This document shows, one piece after another, positions 53,045 through 62,500 of a stretch of 64,000 bases of DNA (the first letter of the stretch is position 1; every line of letters starts with the position of its first letter). Made by a program: the position numbers and the translations under genes. The notes beneath the pieces were generated by a model that worked only from the letters and a program-made list of their open reading frames with translations, ran no database searches and had not been told where the DNA came from. The stretch is from NCBI GenBank assembly GCA_016711435.1, contig JADJSY010000029.1, positions 1-64,000 of the forward strand. Reading direction: 5' to 3'. This DNA is from Lewinellaceae bacterium. Lineage in GTDB: Bacteria > Bacteroidota > Bacteroidia > Chitinophagales > Saprospiraceae.

Positions 53045-55000
53045 TCAACCTTTAAACAAGACCACCTGACTCGACACCTGCCCTTTGCCCGTTTTCAGTG
53101 TAAGGGTGTACGTTCCTGCCGGATAAGTGCCGACTTCAAAACGAAACGACTGGTTTCCCGCCGCCAGGGACAATCTTTTTTCCTGCAACAACTTGCCCGA
53201 CTGATCAAACAACGACAATTGAAAATGTTCCGCCTGAAGAAGTTGTAGCGCCACGTCAAAGTATTCGCGGGCGGGATTGGGCATCAAAACGAACCGCACA
53301 CCCGGCAAAACCTCTTCTTTGATGCCGCTCACCTGTTGCACACTGTTGTCTTTGGAAATCAGCCACAAATCCGGGTCGATCGCTACTTCCGTTGCCGCAA
53401 AATCGAGGTCGAAATCAAATGTTTGGCCGTCGACGAGGTGTTGCAATACCAGCGTGGTATCCTGCTGGCCGTTGGAAAAACGAACGGGTACCGGCAGTTC
53501 AAAAAAAGATACGGAAGGATGCGACTGCTGCTGATGCAAGGCAATGCTCAAATGGCCGAACGTATCCTGCGCCCAGTTCAACTGATAGGAAGGATAACCT
53601 TCCCCTGTGACCCAGTCTTCAAAAAAACCGGCCAGATTTTTTCCCGAGGCTTGTTCCAGGTAAAAACGCAAATCATCCGTGCGGGCATAGCCGAATGCAA
53701 TGCCCGGCGCGTTCAGGTAATTGCGCACGCCGGCAAAAAAAGCGCTGTCGCCGCACACCCATCGCAGGGAGTTCAGCACCATCGCACCTTTGGCATACGT
53801 GAGGCGGCCGCTGAAAATCCGGCTTACATCGGTGGTATCGTCTACGCGCAGTGCGCCGCCGGGTTGGCTGGTAATGTTGTCGATGCGTTGCTGTTTGAAA
53901 TTCTGCCAGTACTGCGGCGCCAGGAATTCATAACAGAGCCCGCTCAGGTAGGTGGCAAAACCTTCGTTGAGCCAGATATCTTCCCAGGAGCCGCAGGTCA
54001 CCTTGTCGCCAAACCAGTGGTGCGCGAGTTCGTGCGCCAGCAGTTCATACCCGAAATTGCCCACAAAAGTCATGGTTTGGTGCTCCATGCCGCCGCCCCA
54101 GTTGAACTGCGCGTGTCCGTATTTTTCATCCTTGAATGGGTATACCCCGAACAAGTCATTGAACAACTGCATTTGAGACACGATAAACGAAGTACCCCAG
54201 GTGGCGTCGTCCACACTTTCCGGGTAGACATAATTCAACACCCGGATGGTATCATCGCCTGCAGGTACCAGGTTTTCAAACGTCACGTAATCTGTCACGG
54301 CCATACAAATCAGGTACGTCGTAATGGGATACCGGTGCTTCCAATGTGCCGTTTTTTGTCCGTTCAGCGTGGTTTCCGACATCAGCAATCCATTGCCGGC
54401 CGCGCGGTAGGCAGCAGGCGTCGTGATAAAAATATCCACTGAATCAAGTTTGTCATCGAGCGAAATTTTGCAGGGAAACCAATCCTTGGCGCCGTAGGGT
54501 TCGGAAAGCGTCCAGAGTACCGGGATGCTGTCGGGGCCATGCACCTCGGCTGCAAATGAACCGAAACCTTCGGAAGCGGGCACGCCCTGGTAGTAAAATG
54601 TGAGCGAGTCCGGTAAAAAAGACGGCAGCGTTGCCGGGAAAAAGACGGTCAGAATATCGCCGGTTTGTGAAAAATTCAGCGACTGCCCGTGATACCGGAT
54701 GCTGTCCATCGTCAGGGCCGCAGAAAAATCGAAGTCCAGGCTGCCGATACTTTCCAAGGGTTCAAACACTGTCATCACTTCCCCCCGGATGTAATTTACC
54801 GCCGGGTCAACCTGCCAGTGATAACGGCTGTAGCGCTGGTCGCTGCGGTTGACGGCGCCATTCTGTTCGTTGCGCTCCATGACCTGCCGGCGCAAATAAG
54901 CGGCTTTTTCCTGTTGGATAATGGCTTCCATATCGCCGGTTTGAGCGGATATGGCGCTTAAAAGCAAACAGAAAGGCAGCAGGGAGAGAAGTTTTTTCAT
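53045..55000 (-). CDS. M1 family metallopeptidase with T9SS sorting domain
   Basis: The 651-residue protein starts at MKKLLSLLPFCLLLSAISAQ, a signal peptide. The zinc motif HELAHHWFGD (~residue 327) and downstream LNEGFATYLS with the third ligand define an M1 aminopeptidase; GGMEHQT replaces the usual GAMEN. The C-terminal ~80 residues (VLMPNPAREYFDV) are a T9SS sorting domain, so it is exported to the surface. It lies between the diheme peroxidase and MbnP-like genes. A peptidase link to copper binding is not evident. Confidence 0.88.
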   Translation of the reverse strand: MKKLLSLLPFCLLLSAISAQTGDMEAIIQQEKAAYLRRQVMERNEQNGAVNRSDQRYSRYHWQVDPAVNYIRGEVMTVFEPLESIGSLDFDFSAALTMDSIRYHGQSLNFSQTGDILTVFFPATLPSFLPDSLTFYYQGVPASEGFGSFAAEVHGPDSIPVLWTLSEPYGAKDWFPCKISLDDKLDSVDIFITTPAAYRAAGNGLLMSETTLNGQKTAHWKHRYPITTYLICMAVTDYVTFENLVPAGDDTIRVLNYVYPESVDDATWGTSFIVSQMQLFNDLFGVYPFKDEKYGHAQFNWGGGMEHQTMTFVGNFGYELLAHELAHHWFGDKVTCGSWEDIWLNEGFATYLSGLCYEFLAPQYWQNFKQQRIDNITSQPGGALRVDDTTDVSRIFSGRLTYAKGAMVLNSLRWVCGDSAFFAGVRNYLNAPGIAFGYARTDDLRFYLEQASGKNLAGFFEDWVTGEGYPSYQLNWAQDTFGHLSIALHQQQSHPSVSFFELPVPVRFSNGQQDTTLVLQHLVDGQTFDFDLDFAATEVAIDPDLWLISKDNSVQQVSGIKEEVLPGVRFVLMPNPAREYFDVALQLLQAEHFQLSLFDQSGKLLQEKRLSLAAGNQSFRFEVGTYPAGTYTLTLKTGKGQVSSQVVLFKG

Positions 55001-55004
55001 GGAG

Positions 55005-55128
55005 GGAAGAGTTGGATGGTTGGATAGTTTGATGGTTTGAAGGGGTTTGATGGTTTGATGGTGATAACTCAACGCTTTAGTTACCACATCAAACCATCAA
55101 ACCTTTCAAACCATCAAACCCTTTTTAA
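55005..55128. repeat. Palindrome, type B, upstream of the M1 peptidase
   Basis: GGTTTGATGGTTTGATGG left arm and CCATCAAACCTTTCAAACC right arm with GTGATAACTC and AGTTACCAC inner parts. It lies between same-direction genes. Confidence 0.82.
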
Positions 55129-55949
55129 TCAGTGATGGTTGTGCACATGATCCAACTGGAACATATCAGCGTAGTTATCAGCGATTTTTTGTGAAAAAGC
55201 GCCTGCGTGGGAAGTGGGCACATCCGCTATCCGGAACGAATTCGGAGTAGTGAAAACTTCCAGCACATCTACATAAAGGTGGAACATCGGCGCTTCACCG
55301 TCTTTGCTGTCTTCCCGCACCCGCGCACTTTCGCTGCTGCTCGTGATGGTCACTTTTTTCAGGTTATTCAGCGTAGGCGAATCCTTACCGCCGAACAAAC
55401 CAGTATGGTATTGTACCGTGCGCTCACCCGTTCCTGCATTTACAGGCGCTTGCGGCGAAGTACCTTCCACTTTTACAAAATGTAGCCTGAATTCCAACTC
55501 CAGTACATCCCCGCAGCGCCTCCCGTCGGATCCAGCACGCCGAGGCGTTCACCCACCGGCGACACACTTTTCAGGCTGTCCACACCAATGGAAAACTTCA
55601 CGGATTTGTAATTGCCGGCCGGAATATTGCGCAATACCAGTTCGCGGCTATCCACATCTTCGTGTTTGCAAAGGAAGTAGCAGGAATCTTTCGGCACCGT
55701 GTACTCTGTTCCATCTTCATTAACGAGGATAAAATTAGAAACAAAATAATTGAAGGTGGAAAATTGTACGGTATCGCCAGCAGCCGTCACATATTTTTTG
55801 CCAAAGGTCAGCACGTCGTCGCCTGCATGGTTATCCATTTCAATAACCACATCGCCAAAGCCTTTCAGTTCGTCGTCGTGTTTGTGGCAGTTGCTGAAAG
55901 TAAATGCGATCAAAACAAGGGCAATAAGCCCGGAAAGAATATTTTTCAT
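55129..55949 (-). CDS. MbnP-family protein, frameshifted
   Basis: The two frames give a ~270-residue lipoprotein-like protein with FTFSNCHKHDDE at the N-terminus. It has VVIEMDNHAGDDVLTFG and the MbnP-type signature GMYWSWNSGYI followed by FVKVEG. The frame breaks at an A4 run on the plus strand (55477-55480); one more A would continue it. In characterised MbnP, a Trp is oxidised to kynurenine by MbnH for copper binding; here a Trp-rich WSW motif and a diheme enzyme gene are present. This supports a copper role but is inference. The C-terminus ends VHNHH. Confidence 0.8.
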
Positions 55950-56048
55950 GTTTTTTTTAATGTTTGAGCGGCTATTTATCCCATAGTGTTTCCTGTTTGT
56001 AAAACCTTTTGCGACCTATGCGATAAGAGCCTGATTTGTACTGTTTAT

Positions 56049-57035
56049 TCAATTTTTCAACGGTGAAACATTCAGGAACGTCGGAACAACCGGCATGACT
56101 GCCGCTTTTTTGCCGCCGAACATCCAGGTAGCCGTTACGGAAAGATTGCCTTTCGGGGTGACCAGCCCATCGCCCAAATGGCTCCAAACCGGGGTTTGAA
56201 AGCCCGCACCCACCGCGAAATCGCCGAGATAAACATCCAGTCCGAGATCTGCGTACGTGGCATATCCTCCGGTCGCTTCCTGCGTGCTACCATACCAGAC
56301 ATCCTTTTGTGCAGCATCGAGCACGAAACCGGCGCGTGGCAAGACGGAAATATTGCGCCCGATGTTTTTCCACCAAAAGAGGCGGATTGCTGCATTTTGT
56401 CGGTGACCGAAGCGATAACGGTTCGCATTTCCTGTGTTCAGGCGTGTCTGAGCATCCACTTGCAGCCCCAGCGATCGGCGGCGCAAGGTGTAAATGACAT
56501 TCAGCAACGCATCCGTGCTTCCTGTACCCGGCTGCAAGTTGGCATGGTACCGCACCCCGTCGGAATCCGTCAGGCGGTAACGGCCGGTGGGTAGTTTGAT
56601 GCCACCGCCTACCTGCAGGGAATGTTTCCAGGTACGCATGACACTGTCGCCGGTATTGAGCAAGGTATAGTTCGCTATAATCGTCGCATCTCCCAGGCCC
56701 CTGGTTTTGATAAGTGCCGTACTTTCATTTTGTTCAAAAAAGTGTACCGGCACAAAGGCCAGCACCTGAACGCGGCGAAGCGGATACCAGCGCCCCCAAA
56801 TATCGAGCGTGCGAAAAGTACTGCGTGCATTCGCAGCGGGTTCGAGGCTACTCGCCGGGTGGTAAGAGTCCAAGACCCGTTCCTGCCAGCGCATACCCGC
56901 AAAATGGCGTTGAAACTGTGGTAAAATACCAAAGTAGCCGCCTCCGCCCGAACAACCGCATACGTCGCATGCCCGCACATCGCGGGGTACGGCAAGTACC
57001 GCTCCTGCCAGCAGCAGGAACAGCAATTGTTTCAT
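56049..57035 (-). CDS. Outer-membrane-type protein with N-terminal CDVCGC motif
   Basis: The 328-residue protein starts at MKQLLFLLLAGAVLAVPRDV with a signal peptide. The mature N-terminus has CDVCGCSGGGGYFG, a metal-binding candidate. The rest is long amphipathic strands (VLAFVPVHFF, SLQVGGGIKLP, GLQVDAQTRL) typical of a barrel in the outer membrane. It is directly upstream of the MbnP-like gene (~100 bp apart) and downstream of the small Cys protein, in the same direction. It may pass metal across the outer membrane, but function is unknown. Confidence 0.75.
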   Translation of the reverse strand: MKQLLFLLLAGAVLAVPRDVRACDVCGCSGGGGYFGILPQFQRHFAGMRWQERVLDSYHPASSLEPAANARSTFRTLDIWGRWYPLRRVQVLAFVPVHFFEQNESTALIKTRGLGDATIIANYTLLNTGDSVMRTWKHSLQVGGGIKLPTGRYRLTDSDGVRYHANLQPGTGSTDALLNVIYTLRRRSLGLQVDAQTRLNTGNANRYRFGHRQNAAIRLFWWKNIGRNISVLPRAGFVLDAAQKDVWYGSTQEATGGYATYADLGLDVYLGDFAVGAGFQTPVWSHLGDGLVTPKGNLSVTATWMFGGKKAAVMPVVPTFLNVSPLKN

Positions 57036-57087
57036 CGTATAGGATGTTGGTGAAAAATAAAATCGTGAACTTGTTATTTCATCGTTC

Positions 57088-57483
57088 CTAACAGGAGGGC
57101 GTGCCTGGCGGCTTGAAAACGCGCTGACCCGGCGCCGCAGGCAGAAATACCTCAAAAGGTGGAAAGGCGGCCGCCGGTTCAAATCGGGTGAAAAACAGTG
57201 GTAAGTCGCTGCGATACTCAAAAAACAGCAGCGTATCTTTTATCAGGTGAAAATTACCGGGGAGTTGAGGTTCGTTTGTGTCGCGTTTGCTGTTATTCTC
57301 ACTCACTGCAATTTCTTTCTTCAAACAGCACTGACCGTCACAATTGAGTTCCGGTTTGTCCAGGTTTTCACATTGAGCGATGTAAAGCGCACGGTTCCAT
57401 TGATAATGCAGCGTCCAGGCCGTACGGACAAAGGCTTGCATGCGCAAACAACGTATCAATGTGACAGATATGAACTCTTTCAT
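57088..57483 (-). CDS. Small Cys-rich Bacteroidota protein, possible metal binding
   Basis: About 130 residues. The start at MKEFISVTLIRCLRM is preferred; further starts inside are possible. An ALYIAQCENLDKPELNCDGQ segment is followed by CCLKK: three or four closely spaced Cys after a hydrophobic stretch. The pattern resembles a widespread, uncharacterised Bacteroidota family with a CxGxC-like site. It is the first gene of the minus-strand unit that contains the barrel and MbnP-like genes, so copper or another metal is a reasonable guess. Confidence 0.55.
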   Translation of the reverse strand: MKEFISVTLIRCLRMQAFVRTAWTLHYQWNRALYIAQCENLDKPELNCDGQCCLKKEIAVSENNSKRDTNEPQLPGNFHLIKDTLLFFEYRSDLPLFFTRFEPAAAFPPFEVFLPAAPGQRVFKPPGTPSC

Positions 57484-57837
57484 TACAGCGGCAAATGGCA
57501 TCAGTCATGTTTTAACAGCAAGCCACCCTTTTGTCATTATTAGCAATGATTAAAGTCACCCGTTGCCGGGGTGCATACCACAGGTTGTAAGACCCGCGCA
57601 CGGCAAAATTCGGCGTAGAGTTGACCACTCTTTTTTTAGTCTTTTGTGATGATTCATGCCAGGCTTACAGAAAATACTAAGCGGGACGAGTCAACGCTAC
57701 GCTTTGTGTCCTTTGTGAAAACCACTTCGTGTCCGTTGTGGTAAAAACAAGCGGTAAAAAGTTTGTAAACGCAGCCAAACAAAAGGTACAAAAACCCGCT
57801 TTCGCTGTTTCTTTGCGTCTGAAACAATTTTGATAAG
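57484..57837. other. Intergenic region with a lone type-J repeat arm
   Basis: A GCTTTGTGTCCTTTGTGAA arm and GTGTCCGTTGTGGTAAAAAC lie at ~57698-57752; the complement of this family is at ~2682-2712. No gene or known RNA is apparent. The minus-strand promoter of the metal cluster should be within 57484-57640. Confidence 0.45.
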
Positions 57838-57925
57838 TCATCAAGCAACATTCGTTTTGGTCAAATTATTTGCAAATGATTGATTATCAACACAAATAAC
57901 CAATAACTAATAACGAATAACTACT
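57838..57925 (+). promoter_or_regulatory. Shared leader module D upstream of gpmI
   Basis: GTTTTGGTCAAATTATTTGC, ATGATTGATTATCAACAC and AATAACCAATAACTAATAAC match modules A-C in order. The arm ends ~10 bp before the gpmI start. Confidence 0.65.
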
Positions 57926-57935
57926 TACCGGTACC

Positions 57936-59468
57936 ATGGCAAACAAAGCATTTCTCCTCATCCTCGACGGCTGGGGAATCGGCCCTAAACACAGTGCAGA
58001 CGCGATTTATCAGGCCAATACGCCTTATTTTGACAGTCTGATGCAGCGTTATCCGCACAGCACGCTCGTTACATTCGGAGAAGAAGTAGGTCTGCCCGAA
58101 GGGCAAATGGGCAACTCGGAAGTGGGGCACCTGAACATCGGCGCCGGCCGGATCATCTGGCAGGAACTGGCGCGGATCAACAAAGCCGTCCGGGAACGGG
58201 AACTCCATCAAAACCCGGTGCTGCTGGATGCCATCGCTTATGCCAAACTAAATGACAAAGCGATTCACCTGTTGGGTCTCGTCAGCGATGGCGGCGTGCA
58301 TTCGCACATCGAGCACCTGAAAGCGCTCATCGACATTGTGGAAGAAAACGGTGGAGATCGCTGCTTTGTCCATGCTTTTACCGACGGACGGGATTGCGAT
58401 CCCAAAAGCGGCAAGGACTTTATTGGCGAACTCCAGCAGTTTCTTTTTGGTAAAAAAACCCGCATCGCATCGCTGATCGGTCGCTACTACGCCATGGACC
58501 GCGACAAACGCTGGGAACGCGTGAAACGCGCATACGACCTGCTGGTACACGGCGCCGCAGCAAGCAGCACCGCCGATTTTGCAGCATATCTCCGGGAATC
58601 ATATGAAAAAGGAATTACCGACGAATTTGCGGAACCAGTTGTTTCCGCCCATGCCGGCGGAAATATTCAGGAAGGTGATGTGGTGATCTGTTATAACTTT
58701 CGCACCGACCGCCTGCGCGAACTCACGACCGTGCTGTCTCAAAAAGATATGCCGGAATTTGACATGAAGGCCCTCCCACTCTACTATGTAACCATGACGC
58801 GTTACGATGAATCCTTCCAAAACGTACACATCATGTTTGAAAAAGACGATGTGGCCATGACGATGGGAGAAGTCGTCAGTCTGGCAGGACGCACACAGGT
58901 GCGCATTGCAGAAACAGAAAAATACCCGCACGTCACTTTTTTCTTTTCCGGCGGCCGCGAACAACCTTTCGAGGGCGAACGCCGACTGATGGTACCTTCC
59001 CCAAAAGTAGCGACCTACGACCTGCAACCTGAAATGAGTGCGCCCGGTATTACCGAAGCCATTATGAAAGACATCCGCGAGCACCAGCCGGATTTTATCT
59101 GCCTCAACTTTGCGAATACGGATATGGTGGGCCACACCGGCGTATTCAGCGCCGCCATGAAAGCCGCAGAAACGGTGGATGAGTGCCTGAGCCGGATCAT
59201 ACCGCTTGCACTCGAAAACGACTACGCCTGCATCCTCATTGCCGACCACGGCAACTCCGATTATATGATCAATGAAGACGGCACGCCCAATACCGCCCAT
59301 ACGATGAATCCGGTGCCTTGTATTCTTGTTCGCAAGGAAATGCGCCCCAGCGAAACGCTCCGAAACGGCCGTTTGGCAGACGTGGCGCCTACCCTGCTGG
59401 AATTGCTGGGCGTGGCGCAGCCGGAGGTGATGACGGGGAAGAGTCTTTTAATGATGAATGATGAATGA
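57936..59468 (+). CDS. gpmI: 2,3-bisphosphoglycerate-independent phosphoglycerate mutase
   Basis: The 510-residue enzyme has the N-terminal metal site ILDGWG, the phosphoserine motif MGNSEVGH (~residue 65), GGVHSH, FTDGRDCDPKSG, and the C-terminal NFANTDMVGHTG and ADHGNSDYM with metal ligands. It interconverts 3- and 2-phosphoglycerate in glycolysis. The length is normal. It is preceded by leader module D and followed by a palindrome that supplies its TGA. Confidence 0.96.
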   Translation: MANKAFLLILDGWGIGPKHSADAIYQANTPYFDSLMQRYPHSTLVTFGEEVGLPEGQMGNSEVGHLNIGAGRIIWQELARINKAVRERELHQNPVLLDAIAYAKLNDKAIHLLGLVSDGGVHSHIEHLKALIDIVEENGGDRCFVHAFTDGRDCDPKSGKDFIGELQQFLFGKKTRIASLIGRYYAMDRDKRWERVKRAYDLLVHGAAASSTADFAAYLRESYEKGITDEFAEPVVSAHAGGNIQEGDVVICYNFRTDRLRELTTVLSQKDMPEFDMKALPLYYVTMTRYDESFQNVHIMFEKDDVAMTMGEVVSLAGRTQVRIAETEKYPHVTFFFSGGREQPFEGERRLMVPSPKVATYDLQPEMSAPGITEAIMKDIREHQPDFICLNFANTDMVGHTGVFSAAMKAAETVDECLSRIIPLALENDYACILIADHGNSDYMINEDGTPNTAHTMNPVPCILVRKEMRPSETLRNGRLADVAPTLLELLGVAQPEVMTGKSLLMMNDE

Positions 59469-59582
59469 TTATGAGTTATGAGTTATGATTGAAAGTCAAT
59501 TTGTTTAGGCTGGAATGAAAAAGAAGCATTCTTCTCATTCCAGCCAAATATTCAGCGTTCATCATTCATCATTCATCATTTT
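59452..59582. repeat. Palindrome, GATGAATGAT arm type (H), between convergent genes
   Basis: AATGATGAATGATGAATGAT left arm and ATCATTCATCATTCATCATT right arm; inner GGCTGGAATG/CATTCCAGCC stem. It lies between the gpmI and giant surface-protein genes and may terminate both. Confidence 0.85.
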
Positions 59583-59583
59583 T

Positions 59584-62500
59584 TCAAAACCGGATCATCT
59601 TTTGAACCGCCCGCTGCTCCGCCGTTTCCAACTGGTAATACAGAACGCCCGGTTGAACAGCTGTCAGGTCAATCATCACCGAGTGCATGCCCTGTGTGAA
59701 GAATCCCGATTGTGTAAATACAACCTTTCCGTTGCTATCGAACACCCGTAGAGTGGCCTCCGATGCGCGGGGCAACTGGAAGCGGATCAGCGTTTTATCA
59801 GTAAAAGGATTGGGCTGGTTTTGCAACAGCGCAAAGCCGTCGACATCTGTAAAACTCAATGCCACATGCGCAGGAATAACCTGATTTTCCGCTCCCGGTA
59901 ACCAGGCAGCAGCAGGTGTTATTTCGCTGCCGAGTCGCAGCAGATCGCACAACTCGCCTGCACGCGCAGCCCTGAACCGCAGGGAAAAAGTGCTGGGCTT
60001 TGTGTTTTCACAAGACACCGTAAGCGCGTTTTTTTCAGAAAAATGGGCAAACTGATCGGACGACATGCCTTTGCCCGGCAGTATTTCCAGCAATTCCATA
60101 TCCTGGTACTGCATGGTAAATTGAAAACCCTCGCTCGGCTGAAGGGTGGAAAAAGTAGCGGTGAACTCTTCGCCATCCGCCACACTCCTTTGCCTGGTTT
60201 GTAAAGCCAACACCCGTTCCCGGCGTTCCGGGATGTCCGTATCAACGTTTTGCGGATCAACAGAGGCATTTACGTCGCCGACTTTCAGCCCGATAAAATC
60301 AAACAAGCCCCCGTTCAAAAAGTAATAAGAAGTGTCGGACTCCGGGAAAACCGGCTCAAACGGATTGATCGGATCCGGGAATACATAAGTAGCCGGGACA
60401 AAACGCCAGGTCGTGTTATCCGGCAGGGCATCATAAATGCCCAGAATCAGTTTCCGAAGTTCCACTACATCAAAAGAGGTGACGAGGCCTGATCTATTGG
60501 CATCGGCAGCAATAATCTTGTAAGGCGAATCGAGGGTGTCTAATCCGAGTATGTGTCGGGAAATCTGGAGCAGGTCAAATGTGGAAACCCCATTGAATGG
60601 CGAGGTATTTTTATACGGATAAACGGCGGCGGTACCGCCGGTAAAAGCCGATCCGATCGACACCGGATCTACAAAAATATCGTATGCGCCGTTCAGGTCA
60701 GTGGTATCGGAAAGTGTTAAACTGCCGGCGCCCTTTACCAAATAGCTCAGTATGGAAACGTCTTTTACGCCATCCCCATCTTCTGTTGTTACCATCCCGA
60801 CTATATGATTGGCTTGTGGCGGCACTTCCAGGTCGCAACTATCCACATGAACGTTCACCTCGCAAAAACGCGCATTCCCCGAGGCGTCCCTTGCCCAAAC
60901 TTCGACCACCTTGTCGGTGTTACCATCGGCAACGCAAGTAAAATCAATCTCCTGCGCTGCTATAGCAGGGAATCCTGTCCCAACGCCTGAAAGGCGCAAA
61001 CCCCTTTCCAGGAGATTTGAAGGCGTACAATTATCCGTAGCGCTCCACAATAAATCGGCTAATTGAAAGGTGGCAATGCCCGGATTTTCCTCGAAATAGA
61101 TCGTCGTTTCATCGGGACAAATGATATCAGGAGCCTTCCCGTCGCGGATAGAAAAATTGCTGGAACAGGTCGTCTGGTTGCCGCACTCATCCGTGATGTA
61201 CCATTCAATACGATGCATGCCATGAGGCAGTTGCGGCACAATGTAAACATTCTGGGCAACCAGCGTATTAAAGCGCAAAGCGGCCGTGGCCTGCGCAGTC
61301 GACTGTACTACCTGTAAAGCAAATCCCCACTTTTGACTGGCCGACACCTGCCGTTCGTCGAACTGGCGGATCGTACCGCCGCTATTATTCGGCGTATTGA
61401 CATTATTGTATCGTATGGTATTGAAACCGGGCAAATTATCGCTGCTCACCACCGTTTCCTGTATTTCATCGCCATTCAGATCGAGGAACAGGAGGTAACG
61501 GAAAGTCAACGCTCCACCGCTGCAAAGGTCAGTGGCCGTAATACTTAAATCCACCGGCGCCTCGCACAAGTTACTGGTTTGATTGAATGGATCTTCCCAG
61601 TAACTTTCGTTCCATAGTTGTGTATTGTTATTCGACGAATCCACTACAACTAATTGATTCGTCAGACAATTTTCAAGAACAGGCGGCTGGTTATCGATGA
61701 TGCGAATGGTCTGTTTATACTGATAACCATTCGTATTGGGCGACCAGAAATTTCCAAACAGGGCGGTAGGCGCCCATTCACCGGTTGTACCCGGCGCCGA
61801 AACGACCGGACCTGTCAGAAAGGGAGGATTGGGAATAGTAACCAGCGGAATTCCTGAATTGAACTGGCAAAGATTACGCACATACCAGGTTCGTTCTATT
61901 TCAGAACAAACATTCGGGATGCCCGTATTCACTACATCAGTAAAGGAGACGTCAATAAATTCGCAACCGCCCGGCAACTGAAATATTTCAGGCTCCCCGT
62001 AATCGCCTGACGCCATGCAGGTCGCCATGTTCAAGTCGTCGGGAAATCGCACATAATAGTGCTGCGGCGCAGGTTCGACAGTGATTTGTTGCAAACAATA
62101 AGACGTTTGCCCGATCGAATTGACAATAAAAAAAACACGTGTGATTTGACCTGTTTTGCATAAGGTGTCGAAGAGAGATAAATCCAGTTCAATAAAACTG
62201 GAATCGACCACGCAGGAGCTGGGGAAATTGCCGTAAGCAGCAAGAGTCGGGTCAAATTCGGCACAATTAACCGTGATGTCCGGCAAATTATCACATAGCG
62301 GGGGAAATGTATCCCTCAATATAACACGAGTGGTGCACTGAGCAAAATGACCTATTCCAAAAGTGTCCTGCACGGCGCCCGATGGCGGCGCGTTATCATA
62401 TACCCGAAGCGTCGCCGTCAGCGTATCTCCCAGATCGCCACAGCACAGCAACATCGTATCATCAAAAGCCGGCGCAGCCTGACAATCGCCTGCTTTATTC

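Noticed and set aside
57484..57640. Cobalamin riboswitch or other known RNA upstream of the metal cluster
   Set aside because: The B12-box consensus and any recognisable RNA fold are missing.
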